From positions 62,498,751 to 62,562,750 of the forward strand of contig CM056994.1 in NCBI GenBank assembly GCA_029891345.1: a stretch of 64,000 bases of DNA, read 5' to 3'. The DNA comes from Dryococelus australis (taxonomy: Eukaryota; Arthropoda; Insecta; Phasmatodea; Phasmatidae). Shown piece by piece: positions 56,853 through 64,000 of this stretch (position 1 is its first letter; the number at the start of each line of letters is the position of its first letter). Under the pieces are notes generated by a model. The model worked only from the letters and a program-made list of their open reading frames with translations, was not told where the DNA came from and searched no databases. Made by a program: the position numbers and the translations under genes.

Positions 56853-57131
56853 AACACAAAATTATACTGAGGGAGCAGGGATCCACTACTACAGTAACGG
56901 TACACAAATCTATCAAGTTAAGTAGTTGTTTATTATTGTGGGGTTTTGTTCCCTGGGGAGTAAACGCAAAAGGTAATTACTAATACAGAAATACACAATA
57001 TAAGTACATTGTTTTTTACAAACACTAAAAATAACTACACGAGCATTGCATGGAGAAATTGGGTTCAGACGAAGCGAGCCTGAGGTAGCAACTATAGCTT
57101 TGCAACTTTGACACGGTTGTCCACGGGAATC

Positions 57132-57248
57132 TATAGCAACACAATTTACAGAGGCTAGATAGTGAAAAATTATAGTGACGCAATTTACAGCGGCTAGATT
57201 AATAAAAATTGTAGCAACGGAATCCACAGCGGCTAGATTAATTAAAGG
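57132..57248. repeat. 39-bp tandem repeat, three units
   Basis: Units at 57132-57170, 57171-57209 and 57210-57248 share a GCTAGAT core and a TTTACAG or TCCACAG block, diverging by a few bases each. Confidence 0.85.
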
Positions 57249-57714
57249 GGAAAGCTAAACAGGTAGTTAACACACAATATGATGGCTCACTACCGGGGAG
57301 TCACTGGAAGCTGACTTAGGTACGATTTACCGGGTCAAGGTTGGGTATACCTGTAGCTATTGGCTGACTCACGTGCAGGTCCCTGATGACATGCTGGGAG
57401 GGAGAGAGGGGGGGAAGAGAAAGAGGGGGGGAAGAGAGAGAGTGTGTGTGTGTTTCTTGACTTAGGTTAAGGTGTGGGTCAAGAAGGGTGGGTTGGCAGT
57501 AGGAGATAGAGTAGATCTTGGTTCAGCCCGAAGGAGAGCTTTCTGCAAGCTGGGTATAGGTTAGTGGGTAGTGAGCTGCAGAATCCTTGCGGACTGGATG
57601 AAAGGTAAGCCCTTGTGAGCTGAGGAGGATGAGTCCTGTTACAGACTGAGAAGGATGAGCCCTTGCAGACTGAGGAGTCTTCGGCAGACTGGAGGGTGGG
57701 CTCGCGTGGGGTTG

Positions 57715-57903
57715 TATTTATGCTAAAATTTCTCTGGTCAGCAATTCTTCAGGACGCGGAGGGGTGTAGCGTAGCCTTCCTTCCACGGGTGCAGGTTTAT
57801 CGGGGTTACAGGAGTTTCTTATCACCCCGCGTGGAGGCGACGACAAATTAAAACCCCTGTGTCTGCGGTGCCGGGGGGAGGGGGGGGGGGGCTGTAACGT
57901 CAC
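57715..57903 (-). promoter_or_regulatory. CRE-like site and TATA box of copy D
   Basis: GTGACGTTAC at 57903-57894 and CATAAATA at 57722-57715 on the minus strand, about 170 bp apart. This is the same arrangement and spacing as in segment E. Confidence 0.5.
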
Positions 57904-58130
57904 AAGGTCACAGGGGTGCTGCCATCTCTCGTGACTGTAGGAACTTCATCCAGGGGCCAGACATTAGTAGAATTCACAACAAATATAATTTCTGTCGTGG
58001 TGGTGCCTTTTGCATGAGTAATTCTGGACGGGCAATGGGAATTGCAATTACGCATATAATATGCAATTATGTTATCGGCCACGCATGCTTGTGGGCTTCC
58101 TGGTGTGATGCATTTGATTCGGATTGCCAC
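57900..58130 (-). CDS. Coding-like end upstream of copy D promoter
   Basis: A 76-codon minus-strand frame ending Asp-Gly-Ser-Thr-Pro-Val-Thr-Leu and a TGA that overlaps the CRE-like GTGACGTTAC. It is similar in order to 62542-62871 (Cys-Pro-Ser-Arg-Ile-Thr-His, Asp-Glu-Val-Pro-Thr). The two copies diverge at the nucleotide level but keep the motif order and the stop position. Function unknown. Confidence 0.4.
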   Translation of the reverse strand: MAIRIKCITPGSPQACVADNIIAYYMRNCNSHCPSRITHAKGTTTTEIIFVVNSTNVWPLDEVPTVTRDGSTPVTL

Positions 58131-58204
58131 TTACATATTCTGCTCCGGAGCGCACATGGCTCGTAGATGGGGCGGAGTATTCCGTAGAGTGTGCAGACGT
58201 GCTG

Positions 58205-58530
58205 CGCCGCATTCTGGCATGCGCCAACTTTAACAGGTAAACTGAGTGACATTTATCCAGTAAAGTTGGAAATGATGGATGGAAATAAGTTCCATATATT
58301 AATGTCAGATTAAAAGTGTTAGGCAACCATTTGTAACAACTTAAAATACTTCTTTCGCTTTGTACTTTTTTAAAAGTATGTAAGTGTAAAAAAGAGCATA
58401 CTTATAATTTACGTTTGTAATAATTTGAAAGTTCCACTTGACCAACGCACGAATAGTGACGAGGCCCTTGACAGTGATAATTTTACATAAGGTGGGATTA
58501 TACACAACATATATACGAGTAGATCTTAAG
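58205..58530. other. Spacer, nothing recognised
   Basis: AT-rich sequence without motifs. Confidence 0.4.
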
Positions 58531-58562
58531 CAGGGCTTTCAAAGTGCTCATTTTATCGTGAA
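58531..58562. repeat. Third copy of the AAAGTGCTCA-type end
   Basis: GCAGGGCTTTCAAAGTGCTC and the following ATTTTATCGTGAAC match the left end at 54470-54497. No right partner was seen. Confidence 0.5.
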
Positions 58563-58775
58563 CAACTTTTACAAATACGTCGTCGTATTTCATTAGGCAC
58601 AAAAATGGGAAATACACAGATATTAAAGAACATTTGCATGATCCAAACAAAGAGGACTCTTAATATTTCTTTACACAGAGGGATAAGGGATAATGCACAG
58701 CAAATAGATATAATAAAGAAAAATGCAAAACCAATGCACTTAGATTTAACATTGAATTTCACATAGATCAATCTA

Positions 58776-58778
<3 letters not shown>

Positions 58779-58850
<72 letters not shown>
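58779..58850. repeat. (TA)n microsatellite
   Basis: About 70 bp of uninterrupted TA. Confidence 0.95.
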
Positions 58851-58854
<4 letters not shown>

Positions 58855-58856
<2 letters not shown>

Positions 58857-60280
58857 TACAAAGCTAAGTGGTGAAACAGGAAGAGTTCGGCGAAACGATA
58901 CTGATGGATGGAAATTGTTGCCAGCAGGCCTTTAGATATAATTGAAAAGCCAACTTTAATGTTAAATGTAGATATTTTATAAATCTCCTCCCAGAAAAAT
59001 ATTTTAAGGGAAACACAGATAATGGAAGAAAACGAAGCAGAGTGATTGAATGCTCTCTGTGGAGATGGTACAGATGGCTTAGAGAATCTACTACTCCTGG
59101 TCATTCCAAAAAAGAAAAATCCAAGATGCATCAAATGGGCATATGAAAACTACCTGGATGAGTTGTGATATTTTTAAAACTACTTGCAATCTCTTGATGC
59201 CAAAATTGGGAGTAACGAAAAGAAAAAAGTTTGTTCATGGACCACCATCCTGCTCACTAACCGTAACAGAGTTGCTAGATACTGAAAAACTGAAGTTGAG
59301 TTCATTATAACAAACTCCAATTCAGTTATTCACCAATGGATCAGGGCATTGTAAATGTATTGAAGCAATGGTTCTGTTAACAACTGAATGCCAGCTTTAT
59401 AAAGATCAATAACTCAATGCCATGCACTACCTGGTTGCTTGCTGGGATTAATCTGAAACAGCTACACCTTAAAAGTGTTTTAAAAAGGCACATTTCAACT
59501 GTGGTAAAGACCCATTATCAATAAATATACCTCCTCGTGTTGCTGTAGAAAAGAGAAAAAAACTATGAAAATATTGTTGCATGGAGAAAAAACTACTATT
59601 TAACTTTGGTTACAGCCTTAAAATTGTGAGTATATTTTGACATATTTTGCACACGAGTGTACAGCTAGAGGTGACATGAAGATGACATAGGGGGGATCAG
59701 TCAGGGGGGATGATGCATGGTTCAGAGAAGGAAGGGAAGAGATTGTGCCGAGGATGCAGGGGAAGGTGCAGATGTGTTGGGGGAGGGCGCAGAAGAGGCC
59801 GGAAGGATGAAAAGGGGGCAGGGGTGATTGATGACAAGGAGGCAGGGGGGTTTGGAGACATGGTGGAGGATGCCGAGGAGGCAGGGGCCATGCCCACTAA
59901 GCTTGCCTTTGCACGCCAGCCTAGAGCAAATAAAGTGCGACTGACAAACGTAATTTTATAAACATTATGTGTCGCTCAAAATAGTTGCACCTACCATCAC
60001 TTGTATTTCAATGCAAATGGTTTCTCCTGAAAACATTTTAACGAGGAATTATTATTTACAAAATTTTTTTCTTTTGTGATCAAATGTTGGTTTTCAGAAA
60101 GGTTGGTGTTTTATTGCATCTGGTGTAAAATTAACATGATTTAAAAATGTCATATTGATTTAACTCAAGGGGCAGCATCTTCGCAAATAAAATTATATGC
60201 CTATAACCATATACTTGACCTCCTTTCGTCAACAAAAATTGTTTGAACGTTGAGCGACTTGTATTATAGGTGTAAAGATC
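58855..60280. other. Unassigned region with a purine-rich island
   Basis: 59640-59930 is strongly G/A-rich and open on both strands (59697-59897 minus, 59710-59961 plus), which reflects composition rather than coding. No family motif is present. 58860-59640 shows no recognisable element. Confidence 0.4.
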
Positions 60281-60281
60281 A

Positions 60282-60860
60282 TTTTCAGTAACTTCTTGTG
60301 GGAAAATATAAGGATTTATATTGATTTATTTCAATAGACAAGTGTCTGTTGAATAAACTGATAAAATTGAAGGGCCTATTCGACACCTTTTGCTGTCTAA
60401 TGGGTAGATAAACACCGAGACGAGTGCAGTGTAACTCATGACAGGGAAAATCAAGAGGACATGGTTTTGAATGAATAATTATTAAAGACAGTGAAGAAAT
60501 CAGTTATAATTATCTTTTTATTTATTTCTGTTTCAATATTACAAGTTTTCTTTGCAGTAAAATATAATCAATTACTTTAAAAGGCAGACATTTGTCACAC
60601 GCGCAAGGTGTCAGCACACTGCAACAAGTAGCGCTAATTCTCCCGCTACCTTCCCTCCCTCTTCCAACAGCCACTATGTACTCACTGCCCAATTGATAAC
60701 TTCTCTGTGCCCTCTTAGGTGAAGGAGTGCACACCGGACATTCAAAATTTGACTTGCATTTGGTGTCATCTTATTTTCATTTTCAGAGGGTTTGAAAGTT
60801 TTAGGTTAAGATTGCATTTGGTGTCATATTACAATCAAATATATACTGTATTTTGAGATG
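60282..60860. repeat. Dispersed repeat B, copy 2, with a 132-bp indel
   Basis: Matches 26815-27245 in the same orientation. A 132-bp segment at 60580-60711, GC-rich and absent from copy 1, separates ATTACTTTA from CTCTTAG, which are adjacent in copy 1. Confidence 0.8.
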
Positions 60861-60864
60861 TTAT

Positions 60865-62530
60865 TTTCTTTATTTAAAAACGTTTAGGGAAAATGTTTTT
60901 TAAATGTATTATTTACAATAACACTTTTTCTAAAATTCCCATTTTTATTGTGCCTATTAGCTAAACTTTATGCACAGATAATGTACAGCTCTTACTATAC
61001 TCAACATAGTTTTATAAGGTTAGATGTTGTATTTTATTGATGTACATCTCAGAAACTGCATCTACTGAAATCCTGCATATATGTACATTTTTGGGCAGTC
61101 CCCTGAATAACGATAGAGAGTAAACTGTATTAAAGGGCTACTATATGGCCGACTGCTTCCACAGCAGCTGAAATGGCCCAACAGTATTATTTCCTATGCC
61201 ACGTGTATAAGCTATTTTTTATTGACAGGATTATATTTATTTTATTTCTTTCAACATTTGTTCCTACGCTAAGAATTCGGCAGTTTTAGCTTAGAGGCAC
61301 CCAGCCTTGCTCACTATTACAAAGTATTTTGCTGTCCGTGGACTAGCAAGGTCCATTACGCCTCTGCAGCATGGAAATATGCCTGCAGAGCCGGTCAATC
61401 TGCACTAGATAATTTGCTCCATTTCAGGAATGACATAATGCAAAGCTCATTTTCTGGGGCTACATACAGCTATCTCTGATGCACATGTTTGTTTCTGATT
61501 GACTGAGCTCCATTATACAACACTGCCAGCAATAGCAGATGGAATAAGTGTGTGTCAAGATGCCACTGAGGTTGGGAGGGCTTGTGTAATTTACATAATT
61601 AGAAAATGTAAATTAGGGGCACGTAAAAATGCCAGCAGGTTTCCCTGAGTAGTTACACAGATGTTTCTATCAGGCACTCACAAGGAAACACCCTGAAAGT
61701 AGATTCTTTTCTAAATTGAGGAATTTTGACAGTGTGTTGTATGCAGGTGAAGTGGACTGGGTGGCAAGCAAACAAAGTGTGAACATGGAGAAGTGAGGTC
61801 TTTATGCGAGTTACAGAGTCTACAACTGCAAAACAATCAGTAAGTTGGAAGATTCCTCAGCCACAGCACGAGTAAATATCTTGTTTGTCAACAAATTTTG
61901 TAGAGAGTATAGACTGCTCATCCGTCCCCCCTCACCACTCCAGTACACACTATTTAAGTTACAAATGAAAAATATTTTTTGTTTGATTTTATTAAAAATT
62001 TTCTTGACTAAAGGCATGTTTTATTTTTATGAAAAAATGGTTTGGTAAATAAATAGTTAAGATGCACATTTCTTACAGGGGGGAAAAAAATTTCCATTGC
62101 TTGGTCCCCGCTGATGTCACACCATTTTTTAAGTTTTTGTTATAATATTATTAGAACCTAGAAACTTTTGCAAACTGTGAAGTAATGCGAAATACTGAGA
62201 AATTATGTTTATTCGTGAAATTACTTAATAATTCCTGCATTCGCGAAATTTCAACGAAATTGCTTGTTTAAGTTTATCTAAAACCACAGTGCAAGATTCT
62301 GTTACTATGAAAATTCTTAAAAACACTCAAGTTTCACAATTTTCCATTTGTTATACAGCATTATCTTTCATTTACTTCATATACGTGCAAATAAAGAACT
62401 ATTTGCGTGGCAATCACATTGTTGACTGTAAAAATGTAAACTAACTTTTACATTACGGGAACAATCCATAAATTGATTGCCAGCAAGGTCAAAAAATCAT
62501 TGTAGCATATATAATTCAATATATGTATAT
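60865..62530. other. Unassigned AT-rich region
   Basis: No gene, inverted repeat or RNA recognised. A moderately GC-rich part at 61290-61590 has no open frame of note. Confidence 0.4.
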
Positions 62531-62541
62531 CAAGCTGAACC

Positions 62542-62871
62542 GTGACGCATGCCACATTGCTGCGCAAAGCACTTATGTTTTCTACAAGCAACTTCACCCA
62601 TCAACGGGCAGGCAACAGCTCGGAGCAAGTCAAGAACAGCGGTAAACTACTTTTCACGTGCCCACTGAAGGACTCCAAGCGTTGGACAGCTTCAGACACG
62701 AAATTAATTAACGTGCTTAATGATGAATTGTACTGCCCGCCCAGAATCTGGCATGTGAGCACCACTCCTTTTAATAAATATTATTTTCCCAGATGGACCA
62801 CTACCCTGAGAATATCTGAGAAGGAAGTTCCACAGACACCACTGGATCGCAGCACCTCTGCTACCCTGTGA
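62542..62871 (+). CDS. Coding-like end upstream of segment E promoter
   Basis: A 109-codon open frame ending with the stop TGA at 62869-62871, inside TGTGACGTCAC. Its last 60 residues resemble the minus frame 58130-57900 upstream of copy D. Both have Cys-Pro-x-Arg-Ile, a Thr-rich stretch, Glu-Val-Pro-x-Thr and Asp-x-Ser-Thr-x-x-Thr-Leu directly before the stop. In both elements the stop overlaps the CRE-like site. This could be the 3' end of an internal gene abutting an LTR, or coding sequence inside the LTR. The protein family was not recognised. Confidence 0.4.
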   Translation: MTHATLLRKALMFSTSNFTHQRAGNSSEQVKNSGKLLFTCPLKDSKRWTASDTKLINVLNDELYCPPRIWHVSTTPFNKYYFPRWTTTLRISEKEVPQTPLDRSTSATL

Positions 62872-63043
62872 CGTCACACCCGCCAGCCTCGGGCCGAGGT
62901 GGATAAATTTGTAGTCGCCCCGGAGCAGGGAGATAAGAAATGAGCGAAGCCACGGCAACCCTGATAAATCAACCCCTGCGATGAAAGACTATGCTACTCC
63001 GCACCCCCGGAAGATCTCTGATCAAGGGATTCGACTATATAAG
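62869..63043 (+). promoter_or_regulatory. Palindromic CRE and TATA box of segment E
   Basis: GTGACGTCAC, a perfect palindrome, at 62869-62878, and TATATAAG at 63036-63043, about 165 bp apart. The arrangement is conserved with copy D. Confidence 0.55.
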
Positions 63044-63150
63044 GAGGCGCCAGCACTCCTCTCACCAGAAAAGCTGGGCTCGTCGGCCGCATAGGTCAGC
63101 GAGCACTCCCTGGGTCTGGTCAAGACCTCTCTTCTCTCCTGCATCTTGTG

Positions 63151-63246
63151 AAGGCTACACCAACCTACAGCTTGCAGACTCTCCAGGAACTTGTGAAGGC
63201 TATGCCAATCTACAGCTTGCCAAGGCTACGCCAACCTACAGCTTGC
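63151..63246. repeat. 25-bp tandem unit, three copies
   Basis: The AAGGCTAYRCCAAYCTACAG type, followed by CTTGC, occurs at 63151-63175, 63196-63220 and 63222-63246. Confidence 0.85.
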
Positions 63247-63866
63247 AAAGGCTCGTCCACCAGCTGACCGCAAGGACGGCCCATCTCTCCAGAGGTAACC
63301 TACAACGTTCACTTCCTGCACCCCTTTTATCCTAGTCAGTCCCTTGACTCCACGGTAGCAGGTTGTCGCGGCATATTACCCTTCTGGACAAATTCCCCTT
63401 GATAGGAACGCTATAAAGAGCGTCATTTTTAATTAGTCTTAGTTGTTTTATTCTTTTACCAGGCTCACCTTCGCCTGTATTAATCAGCATAATTTAAGCA
63501 ATTCTTAGCTAGCTTGTATTATCCAACCAGGACTTCCCACTTTCATAATTCGTAATAATAAATATTACGTTAATTTGATATCATTGGCTATCGTAATTTT
63601 AACTATAGTTCATAGTTTACTTGTGTTAATTTAATTCTAACAGTGAAAATTTGTTACATTAAAATTTCGCTGAGGCTCAGTTGTGAGGCGTGCCAAACTC
63701 CACCGGAGACGGGGCTTGAAGTAGGCTTAGAGTTCGAAACATCATACTGCGGCTCCTGGGTTTCCGATGCTCCCTCGCCTAACCTCTGTGGCTTCCTAAT
63801 ACCCGACCGCACATCTCTCAGTCATTGCCTTGTGTGTTTTTGAATGAGACGCACCCCCAGGACTGC

Positions 63867-64000
63867 ATGTCTGCCGAAAGGTCAGAAGGCAGATCTAAAT
63901 GCAGGGTAAGATGGGTGGTGTTCAGAGCCACAACTGATGCAAAGAGCGGCAAGCATTACAGAGGTTCAACAATGTACAAGGAGATGCAGAAATACAGGGC
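63867..64000 (+). CDS. Partial ORF open at the right edge
   Basis: ATG at 63867 opens a frame (Met-Ser-Ala-Glu-Arg-Ser-Glu-Gly) with no stop through 64000, at least 44 codons and basic in composition (Lys-Ser-Gly-Lys-His-Tyr-Arg-Gly, Met-Tyr-Lys-Glu-Met-Gln-Lys-Tyr). It begins about 830 bp after the TATA box of segment E, so it could be the start of the internal (gag-like) gene of that element. It is incomplete and unidentified; a chance open frame is possible. Confidence 0.35.
   Translation, partial: MSAERSEGRSKCRVRWVVFRATTDAKSGKHYRGSTMYKEMQKYR

Larger units (their letters stand above)
56010..58200 (-). mobile_element. LTR-like element copy D (minus strand)
   Basis: Read on the minus strand: a small upstream coding-like end (58130-57900), CRE-like GTGACGTTAC (57903-57894), a GGTGATAAGAAA block (57829-57818), TATA-like CATAAATA (57722-57715), GC-rich leader, three 39-bp tandem units (57248-57132), a Pro-rich open frame (56852-56610) and a terminal frame with Asp-Asp-Tyr-Val-Pro (near 56374-56360). 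The TATA-to-motif distance is about 1350 bp, as in copies B and C. The promoter-side half aligns with segment E. No polymerase is present. Confidence 0.55.
62540..64000 (+). mobile_element. LTR-like segment E, continuing past the window
   Basis: Homologous to copy D on its promoter side. It has a coding-like end (to 62871), the palindromic CRE GTGACGTCAC (62869-62878), a GGGAGATAAGAAATGAG block (62928-62944) and TATATAAG (63036-63043). Then come GC-rich leader with three 25-bp tandem units, an AT-rich tail with AATAATAAATATTACG (63552-63567) and an open frame running off the edge (63867-64000). The order promoter, leader, AT-rich end, internal ORF fits an LTR followed by the internal region of a retroelement. 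The exact LTR edges were not resolved. Confidence 0.5.

Noticed and set aside
59697-59961. Overlapping Pro/Ser-rich and Gly/Arg-rich open frames
   Set aside because: Explained by a purine-rich tract that avoids stops on both strands.

Overview
The window looks like part of a large, AT-rich, repeat-laden arthropod nuclear genome, most likely an insect. Genes have canonical GT-AG introns, there is no bacterial-style gene packing, and almost everything outside three exons is decayed mobile DNA: Tc1, IS630-like DDE, Tigger/pogo, hAT-like, LTR-like elements and MITEs. A translated relic at 48.7-48.9 kb ends in a GSHWWEVTSLTAHP-type string. From memory this resembles repeat-derived proteins predicted in large polyneopteran genomes such as stick insects. 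That is only a hint and was not checked by search.

The one recognisable host gene runs on the minus strand and encodes a Nup358/RanBP2-like nucleoporin. Three exons are visible. Exon 44175-43415 holds a proline-rich region and the start of Ran-binding domain 1. Exon 35683-33446 holds the rest of that domain, a second complete Ran-binding domain, three RanBP2-type zinc fingers and FG motifs. Exon 19292-19120 holds FG motifs and an acidic lead-in to a further Ran-binding domain. The codons split across the two introns join in frame (Arg and Asp). The introns are 7.7 kb and 14.2 kb and are filled with transposons. The N-terminal TPR exons and the C-terminal exons were not found. An apparent +1 frameshift, or a 34-nt GT-AG segment, lies just after Ran-binding domain 1.

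Mobile DNA, left to right: a fragment of an IS630-like element (2.6-2.9 kb); a minus-strand LTR-like copy A (3.8-5.2 kb); a decayed Tc1 (6.3-7.3 kb); a hAT-like element with 11-bp perfect inverted repeats (7.36-9.18 kb); LTR-like copy B (9.3-11.1 kb); an IS630-like DDE element with 27-bp inverted repeats (13.17-14.80 kb); LTR-like copy C (15.4-17.1 kb); a non-autonomous pogo-like element (17.2-19.0 kb), with further copies of its right half at 26.5-26.8 and 30.5-32.5 kb; several MITEs; a possible solo LTR (25.3-26.2 kb); a minisatellite (32.8-33.15 kb); a Tigger element (38.4-40.4 kb); a second Tc1-like relic (45.2-46.1 kb); a two-exon DDE transposase relic lacking its catalytic core (51.3-52.3 kb); LTR-like copy D (56.0-58.2 kb, minus); and LTR-like segment E running off the right edge (62.5-64 kb).

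The most interesting signal is the LTR-like family. Copies B, C and D keep the same spacing (1337-1355 bp) between a TATA box and a conserved Asp-Phe/Tyr-Val motif. Copies A, B and C share a Gly-His-Pro-Phe-type motif 460-530 bp after the TATA box, and B and C share a Pro-Arg-Glu-Gln-Ala motif. I do not recognise the encoded protein. It may be a poorly described retroelement gag-like protein or a non-autonomous family.
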